From Azospirillum sp. (GTDB lineage: Bacteria > Pseudomonadota > Alphaproteobacteria > Azospirillales > Azospirillaceae), in assembly GCA_027483805.1 (NCBI GenBank), contig JAIXTS010000312.1, forward strand, positions 1 to 58,100: a DNA stretch of 58,100 bases, written 5' to 3'. Under the pieces are notes generated by a model, which was not told the origin of the DNA, searched no databases, and saw only the letters and a program-made list of their open reading frames with translations. Positions 16,411-24,931 of this stretch are shown piece by piece (within the stretch, counting starts at the first letter, position 1; the number at the start of each line of letters is the position of its first letter). The position numbers and the translations under genes are program-made.

Positions 16411-17550
16411 TCAATCCCCCTGGCAGCGGTCCGGCGACAGGTCGGCAATGGTGATGCCGGCATCGGCAATGTCGGGCGGCAAAACGCCCTTGGTCAGCAG
16501 GCTGGCCCCCACCCGCGCCAGGGCCGGCGCCATCTGGATACCGTAACCACCCTGGGCGGCAAACCAGAAGAAACCGGGATGGAGGGCGGGCGATCCCACC
16601 ACGGGGCTGCGGTCGGCGACAAAGCTGCGCAGACCGGCCCAACTGCGCGAGACGCGGCGCACCGGCAGGTCGGCGGCATTCTGCACCCGGTCGATACAGA
16701 CGGCGATGTCCCATTCATCGGCCTGCGCGTCGCAGGGCGGAGATGGCGTCTCATCGGCGGGCGAGGCCAGGATCATGCCCGCATCCGGCTTGAAATAGAA
16801 ACCGCCGGCGGCGTCGATGACGGCGGGCCAGCGGTGGATATCAAAGCCGGGTGGCGGGTCCAGCATCATGGCCGTACGGCGCAGCGGCATCAGGCCGACT
16901 GTTGGCACCCCGGCCATGCGCGCCACCTCATCCGCCCAGGCGCCGGCGGCATTCACCAGCTTTCTGGCGCGCACCGGCCCGTCGGGAAAGGTCAGTGTCC
17001 AGGCGGAACCATCCCAGGATGCTGCCTGAAGGGGCGCATCGCTGCGCAGGTCCACCCCGCCCGCCCTGGCCCGGCGCAGAAAACCCTGATGGATGGCATG
17101 GACATCCATATCCATGGCATCAGGTTCCAGAAGTGCTTCCCGTAAAGGGCCGGGATGCAGGATCGGCACCATGCCACGGGCTTCAGCCGGGGTCAGCGGC
17201 AGAGCGCGGGTGCCGGTACGGGCCGCGGATTCCCGCACTTCCCGCACCGCGTCGCAATCCACCTGATCCGTGATATAAAGCACGCCGCGCGGCGTCAGCA
17301 GCGGATGATCGGCAAAGCCCGGCGGCGGATTATTGAAAAAGGCGCGGCTGGCCGCCGTCAGGACGCAGACGGTGCTGTTTCCATAAAGGACCGAGTACAG
17401 GGCCGCTGACCGGCCCGTCGTATGATAACCGGGGAAGCTTTCCCGTTCAGCCAGAAGAACCGGCCGGCCCGGGGCCGCATCCGCCAGCATCGCCGCCAGC
17501 GAGGCGCCGCCAATACCGGCGCCGATGATCGCGATTTCGAATTCCTGCAT
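16411..17550 (-). CDS. FAD-dependent D-amino acid dehydrogenase (D-arginine dehydrogenase DauA-like)
   Basis: A 379-residue flavoenzyme with a Rossmann GAGIGG at 10-15 and the ribose-binding Glu35. It resembles Pseudomonas DauA closely by eye: PGYHTTGRSAALYS, LTAASRAFF, NAAGAWADEVA, FYFKPDAGM, WAGLRSFVAD and AAQGGYGIQ. Such enzymes oxidise D-amino acids to imino acids and pass electrons to the respiratory chain. The catalytic-loop Tyr and the carboxylate-binding Args (in LRRTAMM and GLRSF) are present. The DauA Glu87 that binds the guanidinium appears replaced (PRGV here against PRPE) and His48 is Leu, which suggests a substrate other than D-arginine. It is the first gene of a two-gene operon with the M81 peptidase. 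Site B lies 52 nt upstream of its start. Confidence 0.85.
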   Translation of the reverse strand: MQEFEIAIIGAGIGGASLAAMLADAAPGRPVLLAERESFPGYHTTGRSAALYSVLYGNSTVCVLTAASRAFFNNPPPGFADHPLLTPRGVLYITDQVDCDAVREVRESAARTGTRALPLTPAEARGMVPILHPGPLREALLEPDAMDMDVHAIHQGFLRRARAGGVDLRSDAPLQAASWDGSAWTLTFPDGPVRARKLVNAAGAWADEVARMAGVPTVGLMPLRRTAMMLDPPPGFDIHRWPAVIDAAGGFYFKPDAGMILASPADETPSPPCDAQADEWDIAVCIDRVQNAADLPVRRVSRSWAGLRSFVADRSPVVGSPALHPGFFWFAAQGGYGIQMAPALARVGASLLTKGVLPPDIADAGITIADLSPDRCQGD

Positions 17551-17601
17551 GTGGAACCTCCCATGGCCCCATGGTCGGCAAACCCGATGAATATGTCAAA
17601 G

Positions 17602-17621
17602 ATTTTTCGTATAGTAAAAAT
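17602..17621. promoter_or_regulatory. Operator-like dyad, site B
   Basis: ATTTTTCGTATAGTAAAAAT is symmetric at 8 of 10 positions. It sits 52 nt upstream of the dehydrogenase start. It is the best of the three island copies and shares its core with sites A and C. Confidence 0.55.
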
Positions 17622-17715
17622 TCGACAAGATCAGGATGCGTGTGAAGCGCACCATCGGCATTGAAGCCGCACCAACGAAACCGGCGCGTCGTGGGACATC
17701 TGTCGGCGTTCATAA

Positions 17716-17735
17716 AATTTTCGTATAGGAATATT
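17716..17735. promoter_or_regulatory. Operator-like dyad, site C
   Basis: AATTTTCGTATAGGAATATT is symmetric at 8 of 10 positions and lies 168 nt upstream of the TonB receptor start. Together with sites A and B, it places one copy ahead of each of the three main transcription units. Confidence 0.5.
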
Positions 17736-17903
17736 CGTTGTTGACCACCTGTCGGAACCCTGTTTTAATTTTCCTGTAATCAATGAAACGCGCCATCGCG
17801 ACCGGCCGCACCCTTGAAACAGGTGCGAAGCCGGAACCGGTTCGTGCGCCCCCAACATCGGGCCGGCCAACGGTCCCTGCCTCGGACAGGAAAGGCGTAC
17901 CCC

Positions 17904-20123
17904 ATGGTTTTCAACGCTGAAACTCGCCGCCGCCGCGCGCCTACCGGTCTGCTGGCCGGGATCGCGCTGTCTTCCCTTCCCCTGCTGCCGGTCATGGCGC
18001 TGGCAAGCTCGGCAGAGCCGCTGCTGCTGGAAGAGATCATCGTCACGGCGCAGAAGCGCCTGGAGAATTTGCAGACCGTTCCGGCATCCGTCAGCGTCAT
18101 GGGCGGCGAACGCATCGCCCTGTCCAGCCCGACCAGTGTCGCCGATTATGCCGCCTATATGCCGGGTCTGGTCGTCAGCAGCGCCGGTACGCCGGGTCAG
18201 GTGTCACTGGCCCTGCGCGGGGTGGCGCCGGTGGGTCCGGGTGCAACGGTCGGCACCTATATTGACGACACGCCGCTGGGGTCCAGCGCCAATTATGCCC
18301 GTGCCGCCATTTATGCGCTGGACCTGTTCCCCTATGACATCCAGCAGGTGGAGGTGCTGCGCGGGCCGCAGGGCACCCTGTATGGCGCCAGCACCATGGG
18401 CGGCCTTCTGAAATATGTAACCCGCAAGCCCGACCTGTCGGAAACCGAAATCCGTCTGGGTACCGACCTGTCCGGCACGAACAGTGCCGGCGGTGCCAAC
18501 TGGGGTGTGCGCGGCCAGATGAACCTGCCGCTGATCGAGGATCGTCTGGCGGTCCAGGCCAGCCTCTAACGTCAGAAGAACCAGGGCTATGTCGGCAATT
18601 CCCGTAACGGGGCCAGCGACATCAATGACAGCACGCAGAAAGGTACCCGTGTCGCCCTGCTGTGGCGGCCGGCGGAGCCGGTGACGGTGCGCATGCAGGC
18701 ACTGTTCCAGAATGTGGACAGCCGCAACAATGCTGTGGTCGCCTATGACACGGTGACCGACCAGCCCATCGCCGGTCGCCTGGACAGCCGCTATTACCTG
18801 GATCAGCCGTTCAGGAAGGACCTGGACCTCTATACAGCCACGCTGGAATGGGATCTGGGGTTTGCGGCGGTCACGTCGGCCTCCTCTTACTCCACCGCCA
18901 AGGTGGATACGGCACAGGATGCCAGTGCGATCTACGGCGCCGCCTTCCCGCTGCTGACCGGCGGGGCCGTGCCGGCGGGCCTGTCGCAGTTCGACCTGCT
19001 GCTGGATCATGAGAAATTCACGCAGGAGGTGCGGCTGACCGCGCCCAACAGCGGCGGGTTCGAATGGATGCTGGGCGGATTCTATACCTGGGAGGACAGC
19101 ACCAATATCCAGGCGGCCAGCGCCCAGTTCATGGATGGCAGTTCCATCCCCGGCCTGGACCCGCTGGCCGTGGCCAGCCTGCCCACCACCTATCGCGAGA
19201 TTGCGGTTTTCGGCAATGCCACCGTTGCCCTGACTGACCGGTTCGATGTGACGGGGGGCTTGCGCTGGGCCCATAACAGCCAGGATTTCGAACAGATTTC
19301 CGATGGTGCCCTGTTGGGCGGGGCGAAGCGTGTGCCTGGCAAATCGTCGGAGAATGTCCTGACCTTCATGACCAGCCCCCGCCTGCGTCTGGACGAGGAT
19401 GTGATGGTTTATGGACGGGTGGCCAGTTCCTACCGGCCCGGCGGCCCCAATGTCGCCCTGCCCAATGTGCCGGCCAGTGTGGATGCCGATACGCTGGTCA
19501 GTTACGAGGCCGGGGTAAAATCCACCCTGCTGGGCGGGCGGTTGCAGGCCAATGCGTCGGCCTTCTATGTCGACTGGAAAGATATCCAGATTGCGGCGTC
19601 CAATGGCGGCGTTTCCTACCTGCGCAACGGGGGCAAGGCCAAGAGTGCGGGTTTGGAACTGGAAACCCTGTTCGTGCCGGTGGAGGGGTGGCGCCTGGGC
19701 GCCAACGGTGCCTATACCGATGCCAGTTTCAAAGGCGATGTCCCCGGCGTCGGCGCCAGGGATGGGGACCGGCTGCCGCTGATCCCGCGTTATTCCTTCG
19801 CGCTGACCGCCGATCACGAATGGGAACTGGCCGCCGGGTGGACTGCCAATGCCGGCGGTGGATACCGCTGGACCGGTTCGGTTGACAGTACCGCCGCAAG
19901 CGCACCGGATTTCGTGGCGACCAAGGCGCACGGGGTTCTGGACCTGCATGCCGGCGTGGCCAGCGAAACGGTGGCGGTTCGGTTCTATATCCGCAACGCC
20001 GCGAACTCCCACGCCACAACAGCCGCGGCCTTGATCAGGAGCGCTCTGGGCACCCCGGTGCAAATCGACCGCACCGTCCTGCAGCCGCGTACCATCGGTC
20101 TCAGCCTGGATATCACTTATTAG
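17904..20123 (+). pseudogene. TonB-dependent outer-membrane receptor with an in-frame TAA at codon 222
   Basis: A complete receptor frame of 740 codons (ATG 17904, AGGAAAGG upstream) is interrupted by a single TAA at 18567-18569; no frameshift is needed on either side. A signal peptide, a TonB box region (EEIIVTAQKR) and a plug with VEVLRGPQGTLYGAS precede the stop. After it, the frame resumes directly with RQKNQGYVGN and continues as a normal barrel to LGLSLDITY. The stop falls just after the plug/barrel junction. One base change (for example from TAC, TCA or CAA) would restore the protein. This is either a recent inactivating mutation, a sequencing error, or a read-through case. The receptor would import the island substrate across the outer membrane; its barrel gives no clue to the ligand. 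Confidence 0.85.
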
Positions 20124-20160
20124 AGCGTGGTTCTGTTGGCCGGAACCACGCTCTCGCTTT
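20122..20160 (+). terminator. Terminator after the TonB receptor gene
   Basis: A perfect 12-bp stem AGAGCGTGGTTC / GAACCACGCTCT (20122-20133 with 20143-20154) starts at the receptor stop codon and is followed by CGCTTT. The U tract is weak but the stem is strong. Confidence 0.7.
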
Positions 20161-20304
20161 CAACTGCTCAGACGCCGGCGGCGCATTCGCGGCTTGGCTT
20201 CACGCGGCATGTGCCGCGCGGCGGCGGTCGCCGCCGGAGCGGTTTCCCAGTCAAAGGAAAACAGCTCTAAGGAAATCCACAGCCGTTTTCGACTGCTGCG
20301 CCTT

Positions 20305-20357
20305 GCCACAGGGAAAGGGGTTCCATTATCCCCCGCCCCTGTGGCATTTTTTATTTT
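20305..20357 (+). terminator. Second terminator/attenuator-like hairpin upstream of the XRE-cupin gene
   Basis: The outer stem GCCACAGGG / CCCTGTGGC (20305-20313 with 20337-20345) encloses GGGG / CCCC, and ATTTTTTATTTT follows. It lies 64 nt before the regulator start. It could terminate receptor read-through or attenuate the regulator transcript. The stretch 20161-20304 holds only GC-rich short inverted repeats and no gene I can support. Confidence 0.6.
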
Positions 20358-20421
20358 CCGAAGCGCTAAAGCCAACCCGCAGGAACGGAAAATGCGGGGG
20401 TGAACCGGGGAGGCGTGGCAT

Positions 20422-21096
20422 ATGACGCGGAGAGCACCGATCGGCAAGGCCCTGCGCCGGCTGCGTGTTCAGAATGAATGGACATTGGCCGATGTGGCGG
20501 AACGCACGGGCCTGGCTGTGTCCACCCTGTCCAAGGTCGAAAATGACCGCATGTCACTGACTTTCGACAAGATTGTCAGCCTGTGCGAAGGGCTGGGTGT
20601 CGATATCGGCACGCTGTTCACGGGTGATCCGGCGCCGCTGGCCGAACCGGCGGCGGTGGCCACCACCGCACCGGCCCCCATCATGACCCGGCGCAGCATC
20701 GACCGTGATGGCGGAGATGACGCGCTGGTGCCGACCAAGAACTATCGCCATCGCTATCTGAACACCGACATCACGCACAAGAAGATGATCCCCATCATGG
20801 TCGAACATCGCGCCCGCACCATGGAGGAATTTGGCGCCCTGGTCCGCCATCCGGGGGAGGAGTTCATCTATGTGATGGAAGGTGCCATTGAGCTGCATAC
20901 CGAATTCTACGCCCCCACCATCGTGAAGGCCGGGGAAAGCATCTATCTGGACAGCACCATGGGCCATGCCTATCTGGCGGCTGCCGAGGGTCCGTGCCGC
21001 ACCTTGTCAGTCTGTTCCAGCCCGGAACCGGCCCTGACCCGTGCGCTGATGGTCAATGAACCAACCACGGCGTTGAAAAAGCCCATCAAGGAATAG
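20422..21096 (+). CDS. XRE-cupin transcriptional regulator
   Basis: A 224-residue regulator. A helix-turn-helix of the Cro/CI type occupies about residues 5-60 (LRRLRVQNEWTLADVAERTG, then VSTLSKVEND). A linker follows, then a C-terminal cupin barrel (about 120-205; PGEEFIYVMEGAIELH). Such two-domain regulators often control amine, amino-acid or peptide catabolism and sense the small molecule in the cupin pocket. Its placement at the end of the island makes it the leading local candidate to act on the shared dyads, but that link is inference. Its 3-prime end overlaps the convergent gspO by 11 nt. Confidence 0.88.
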   Translation: MTRRAPIGKALRRLRVQNEWTLADVAERTGLAVSTLSKVENDRMSLTFDKIVSLCEGLGVDIGTLFTGDPAPLAEPAAVATTAPAPIMTRRSIDRDGGDDALVPTKNYRHRYLNTDITHKKMIPIMVEHRARTMEEFGALVRHPGEEFIYVMEGAIELHTEFYAPTIVKAGESIYLDSTMGHAYLAAAEGPCRTLSVCSSPEPALTRALMVNEPTTALKKPIKE

Positions 21097-21808
21097 GCAG
21101 CAGCACACAGGCCAGCAGCGACAGGCAGAGGGCCGGGCCAAAAGGCACGCCATTTTTGGTGTCGCGGGACACCAGACGCAGCAGCAGAAGCTGCGCGATG
21201 CCGGTGAGGCCGGACAGTATCAGGAAGACGGGGAGATCGAACGGTCCCAGCCAGAGGCCCGCCGCCGTCATCAGCTTCACATCGCCCAGGCCCAGGGCCT
21301 CCCGCCCCAGATGCCGGCTGACCAGCCAGCGGGTGCCCAGGGCCAGAAGGCCGAAGATCAGGCCACCCGACAGGCAATCCCCCACCTCCATCCGTCCCGG
21401 CACCAGCGCCAGCAGCGCCACCAGCAGCACGCCCGCATCCGGCAGGTAGCGCCATTGCGCATCAACCAGGGCCAGGAACAGCAGGGCGGTGCCCAGCAGC
21501 GCCATGGTCAGCGCCGATAGAGGATCAGGCAGCAGCAAGGGACAGAGGTTCCAGAACAGGGCCGTCGCCCCCTCCACCAGCGGGTAAGCAGCACTGACCG
21601 GGGCGTGGCAGTGGCGGCAGCGGCCACGCAGGACCAGCCAGGACAGAAGCGGGATCAGGTCGGCCACCCCCAGTGTCCGCCCGCACTGCGGACAGGCGGA
21701 CCGGCCCCAGACGGTGATGCCGCGCGGCAGGCGCCAGGCCATGGCGGCGGTCAGGCTGCCGAAACAGGCCCCGGTCAGGGCGAAAAGAAGCGGAAGCGGA
21801 TCGATCAC
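21086..21808 (-). CDS. gspO: Prepilin leader peptidase / N-methyltransferase
   Basis: An inner-membrane aspartyl protease that cleaves and N-methylates the pseudopilins encoded upstream. The 240-residue product has the cytoplasmic zinc cysteines CPQC (39, 42) and CRHC (64, 67). The catalytic aspartates are Asp116 in LALVDAQ and Asp176 in GLGDVKL. Several transmembrane helices and full family length are present. The start overlaps the gspG stop (ATGA). It is the last gene of the gsp operon. Confidence 0.95.
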   Translation of the reverse strand: MIDPLPLLFALTGACFGSLTAAMAWRLPRGITVWGRSACPQCGRTLGVADLIPLLSWLVLRGRCRHCHAPVSAAYPLVEGATALFWNLCPLLLPDPLSALTMALLGTALLFLALVDAQWRYLPDAGVLLVALLALVPGRMEVGDCLSGGLIFGLLALGTRWLVSRHLGREALGLGDVKLMTAAGLWLGPFDLPVFLILSGLTGIAQLLLLRLVSRDTKNGVPFGPALCLSLLACVLLPIP

Positions 21809-22257
21809 GGGGCGCCCGGCACGCTGATATCCGCATCGGCGCCGCTGCCGCCCGGCTTGCCATCGGCCCCCAGGGTCACCACGCGCACCGCCCGGCCGGT
21901 TTCATCTTGTTCATAGAGATAGGGCCGGTCCCAGGGATCGTTGGGCACCCCGCCTTCCAGGTACGGCCCCATCCAGCGGCGGGCGGCCGACCCGTCCTTG
22001 GGCGCGGCGACCAGCAGGGACAGGCCCTCTGCCTTGGTCGGGAAGCGGCCGATATCCAGGTTCAGCGTGTCCAGCGCGGTTTTCAGCACGCGGGCCTGTG
22101 CGGTCGCCGCCGTGACCTTGCCCCGGTCGACATTGGACAGAAGCCGCATGCCAACCAGCCCCAGCAGCAGGCCGATGATGACCAGCACCACCAGCATTTC
22201 CATCAGGGTAAAGCCGGCCTGCCGCTTGCGGTGGCGGAGGGGAGGACGCGGGGACAT
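21805..22257 (-). CDS. gspG: Type II secretion major pseudopilin
   Basis: The main subunit of the periplasmic pseudopilus. From ATG 22257 it is 150 residues with a short basic leader and the cleavage motif QAG|FTLMEMLVV (Glu at +5 of the mature form). The GspG C-terminal region includes DIGRFPTKAEGL, WMGPYL and PNDPWDRPYLY with calcium-site spacing. ATG 22257 has AAGGAA upstream; an upstream ATG at 22287 would lengthen the leader and overlap the previous gene. Its position near the end of the operon, next to gspO, differs from the common G-H-I-J order. Confidence 0.95.
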   Translation of the reverse strand: MSPRPPLRHRKRQAGFTLMEMLVVLVIIGLLLGLVGMRLLSNVDRGKVTAATAQARVLKTALDTLNLDIGRFPTKAEGLSLLVAAPKDGSAARRWMGPYLEGGVPNDPWDRPYLYEQDETGRAVRVVTLGADGKPGGSGADADISVPGAP

Positions 22258-22283
22258 ATGGGTTTCCTTATAATGGCGAATGT

Positions 22284-22673
22284 TCACGGCAAGGGCTTTC
22301 CAACGCTCAGGCGAAGGGTGCGGCCATCTGCATGCGACAGAAGGGCGGCTCCGGGTTCAACCGCATCCAGACGCCAGCCATCCAGCCCCTGTCCCACGGC
22401 CAGGGTTCGGGGACGTTGATCCAGCAGCAGCAGGGCCGCCCCCTGCCCGCCGCGCTTCACAATGCCGATCAGGCGGCGGTCGGCGGTTTTGCCCGGGCCG
22501 GCGGGGACGGCCGTCGCGTCTGTCCCCTGCCGTGTGGGCACAAAAAGCGGCCGGTCCACGATGGCCGTCAGATCGGACAAAGGCGGCAGGGCAAAGCCGG
22601 TCTCATCCTGGGCCGGAGAAGACGGGGCGGCGAGCAGCAGGGAAAGCAACAGCAGGGATTGCCGGGATCTCAT
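22284..22673 (-). CDS. Short GspC-like (HR-domain) type II secretion component
   Basis: A 129-residue protein with an N-terminal hydrophobic/signal segment (LLLLSLLLAAPSS). A single domain follows whose pattern RRLIGIVKRGG, ALLLLDQRP, VGQGLDGWRLDAV and LRLSVGKPL resembles the homology region (HR) of GspC. That region contacts the secretin N0 domain. No PDZ or coiled-coil tail is present, so it is much shorter than a canonical GspC (about 270-300). GspP-like or GspN-like naming is possible. ATGA-coupled to gspM. Confidence 0.65.
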   Translation of the reverse strand: MRSRQSLLLLSLLLAAPSSPAQDETGFALPPLSDLTAIVDRPLFVPTRQGTDATAVPAGPGKTADRRLIGIVKRGGQGAALLLLDQRPRTLAVGQGLDGWRLDAVEPGAALLSHADGRTLRLSVGKPLP

Positions 22674-23227
22674 CGGCCTCCTCCCCCATCACGCCGCAGG
22701 CCGGTGACGGTCAGCGACAGGGACAGACTTTGTCCGCCCTCACCGGCGGTGATCGCCATCGCCGTCACGATCAGGCGGGGCTGTCCCCCCTCCACCGCGT
22801 ACAGAAGGGCGCGCAACTGGGCATGCGTAACGGTGGCGTCCAGGCGGACGGTCACCTGTGGATCGTCCCCTGGCAGGGTGCGGGTGCTGATCACCTGTGC
22901 GCCCATGGCCTGAACCTGTTGGGCCAGCAGGCTTTGCAGGCTGGCGGCGGCCAGATCGGCGCTGTCGCCCGACAGATAATCGGCCGGCAGACCGTCCAGG
23001 GCCGTCAGCGATGCCTGTTCGGTCAGAAGCCGCTGGGTCCGCGCCGCCAGGGGAGCGTGAGCCGCCCGCTGGATTTCCAGGGCCTGGATTTCCGCCCGCT
23101 GATCCAGAAGAAGGCCGGCCAGCGGCCACAGGAGCAGCAGGACCGCCAGACCCAGCAGGGCGTTCAGTGCCCAATAGAGCCGGCGCGACAGGGTTGGGTT
23201 GGTCAGGATGGTTTCAAGCGGGGGCAT
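22670..23227 (-). CDS. gspM: Type II secretion inner-membrane protein GspM
   Basis: A 185-residue bitopic protein with one transmembrane segment (about 20-42). A coiled-coil stretch follows, then a ferredoxin-like periplasmic domain (about 95-180, VISTRTLPGDDPQVTVRLDA) of the GspM_b type. It partners GspL in the inner-membrane platform that couples the ATPase to the pseudopilus. The start overlaps the gspL reading frame by 14 nt. Confidence 0.82.
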   Translation of the reverse strand: MPPLETILTNPTLSRRLYWALNALLGLAVLLLLWPLAGLLLDQRAEIQALEIQRAAHAPLAARTQRLLTEQASLTALDGLPADYLSGDSADLAAASLQSLLAQQVQAMGAQVISTRTLPGDDPQVTVRLDATVTHAQLRALLYAVEGGQPRLIVTAMAITAGEGGQSLSLSLTVTGLRRDGGGGR

Positions 23228-24137
23228 CGGTGCTCACCCTGAAAGACAGGTGGAAACGGTCACCCTGGGTCCCGGCCCGCAGCAGGGGCGCCTCGATACG
23301 CACGTCATCGACCATGGGGTCGCCATCCAGCAGCGATGGCAGGGCGGCCCCATCTGCCGTGTAGCCCAGCAGATGCACCCGCCCCCCCTCCACCCGCAAT
23401 TCGGTCAGGTGGCTGTCGCCGGGCAGCAGGCGGCTGAGCCGGTCCAGCAGCAGCAGCTGACTGGGCGCGGCACGCCGGGCGGTGACGGCGGCCAGCGTGT
23501 CGCGGCGCAGGCGGGCCACCCGTTGACCCAGGCTGCGTGCCTGCTCCGCCTCCATCGCACCGGCCGCCCCCTCCATGCGCAGGCTGGCCAGGTGGCTTTC
23601 CTGAAGGATAGCGGCCAGCAGCGGCGGGACCAACAGCAGCAAGGCGATCAGCAGCACACGCGGCGGCAGACGGCGTTGCGGAGGGTCGCCCAGTGGCAGG
23701 GTGGCATCGGCCAAGCGTACCGCCAGGGGCGGCGGCAGACCGGCGGCGGCGGCGGCATCCAGGGCCGGTGCGATACGGGCACGGGGCAGCAGGTCGATGC
23801 GCACATGCAGCTCGCCATTGGCACCGGTTCCGTCAATACGCGCGTCAAACAGGGCCGTTTGCGCCGTCAGCGGAGTCCAATGACCCAGCTGCAACCCTAC
23901 CAGCCGGCGCAGATGCGGCTGGGCTGCGGCGGGCAGGTCCTGATAAAGGGTCAGCGGGCGCACATCATCCAGCAGCAGATGCCAGGGACCCTTTACCATC
24001 GGCTGCAGCCCGGCCGGTGTGAGGCGCCGGGCCACTGGCCTTGGCCCCGCCTCGCCCAGCCAGGGCGGCAGCAGTGACAATGTGCGCTCAAACCACCAGC
24101 CGGCAAGACGGCGGGCTTTGTCGGCTGTGCCGGTCAT
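23214..24137 (-). CDS. gspL: Type II secretion GspL-like protein (PilN-type C-terminal domain)
   Basis: A 307-residue protein from ATG 24137, coupled to the gspK stop as ATGA. The N-terminal half is a divergent actin-like cytoplasmic domain. A membrane helix follows at about 160-180 (LLIALLLLVPPLLAAI), then a coiled coil and a PilN/GspL periplasmic ferredoxin-like domain (LLDRLSRLLPGDSHLTELRVEGG). GspL recruits GspE to the membrane. An in-frame ATG 45 nt upstream exists but would overlap gspK deeply. Confidence 0.82.
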   Translation of the reverse strand: MTGTADKARRLAGWWFERTLSLLPPWLGEAGPRPVARRLTPAGLQPMVKGPWHLLLDDVRPLTLYQDLPAAAQPHLRRLVGLQLGHWTPLTAQTALFDARIDGTGANGELHVRIDLLPRARIAPALDAAAAAGLPPPLAVRLADATLPLGDPPQRRLPPRVLLIALLLLVPPLLAAILQESHLASLRMEGAAGAMEAEQARSLGQRVARLRRDTLAAVTARRAAPSQLLLLDRLSRLLPGDSHLTELRVEGGRVHLLGYTADGAALPSLLDGDPMVDDVRIEAPLLRAGTQGDRFHLSFRVSTDAPA

Positions 24138-24931
24138 GATGACGGCCCCTCTCCGGCCAGGACAGGGGCCGGTTCGCGCCATTCCAGGATGCGGAAGGCA
24201 CGGGTCCCCTGGATGGTGATCCAGATGATGGCATCGGCGCTGGCCACCGCCCCCTGACCCGTGCGCGCCATGATGCGCAGGGTGAACAGGCTGGATGGCG
24301 GGCCGGATGTAACCAGACCAAGCGCGGCGGGATCGTCCATGTCACCCCGCAGGCCCGGCCAGACGGCACGCAGCGCCGGCGGCATGGAGCGCAGGCTGAC
24401 CCGCCCCTCCCCCATGGCCGGCGCATGCACCGTCAACAGCGGGTAGAGGCTGGCAAAGCCGGCAGTCGACAGGTGCGCCCCCAGTTCCATGACGCTGTGC
24501 CAGGGTTCGCGCGACTGCCGACGGCGGGACAGGGCGGCGGCCAGGGCATCGGTCTGATCACGCGGCAGCAGGCGGGCCGCCACGGCCAGGATAGTGTCGG
24601 ACGGGGTGCGGTTCAGGTCCATGCGCCCGGCCTCATCCCAAAGTGACAAGGTCACCGTGCCCTCCGGTTCCGTCAGGGTGACGGGACGGCCATCGGCCGG
24701 CAGACGGCGGGCGGGGTCGGGATGGACGGCCAGCATCGTCCCCAGGCTGAGCCCTGTATCCAGCAGGGCGCGGGCCACCGCCACCTGATCGGCACTGCCC
24801 TGCCGGCGCGTGGCCTGACCGGCGGTGGCGGCAATGCCCGCCGACAACAGCGCCAGGGCCATGCACACCCACAAGGCCATGGGCAGGGCGATGCCACGCT
24901 GCCGCGCGCGGGGATCAGGGTTGATGGTCAC
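24134..24931 (-). CDS. gspK: Type II secretion minor pseudopilin GspK
   Basis: The tip pseudopilin, 265 residues when started at GTG 24931, which overlaps the gspJ end by 17 nt. The leader motif RQRG|IALPMALWV has Met rather than Glu at +5, as usual for GspK. The large alpha domain typical of GspK contains DEAGRMDLNR and a helix-hairpin-helix-like stretch (PWHSVMELGAHLSTAGF). No in-frame ATG lies close to the leader, which favours the GTG start. Confidence 0.88.
   Translation of the reverse strand: MTINPDPRARQRGIALPMALWVCMALALLSAGIAATAGQATRRQGSADQVAVARALLDTGLSLGTMLAVHPDPARRLPADGRPVTLTEPEGTVTLSLWDEAGRMDLNRTPSDTILAVAARLLPRDQTDALAAALSRRRQSREPWHSVMELGAHLSTAGFASLYPLLTVHAPAMGEGRVSLRSMPPALRAVWPGLRGDMDDPAALGLVTSGPPSSLFTLRIMARTGQGAVASADAIIWITIQGTRAFRILEWREPAPVLAGEGPSS

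Larger units (their letters stand above)
17551..17903. promoter_or_regulatory. Divergent control region between the dehydrogenase operon and the TonB receptor
   Basis: This 353-nt non-coding region carries two copies of the island dyad (at 17602-17621 and 17716-17735). AT-rich stretches at 17580-17630 and 17710-17775 are suitable for two divergent promoters. Nothing else recognisable was seen, apart from an ordinary Shine-Dalgarno (AGGAAAGG) ahead of the receptor start. Confidence 0.55.

Noticed and set aside
18204-20063. 619-codon open frame antisense to the TonB receptor, tempting because the receptor frame is interrupted
   Set aside because: Composition is that of an antisense shadow, with no motif, while the receptor frame is recognisable along its full length on both sides of the stop.
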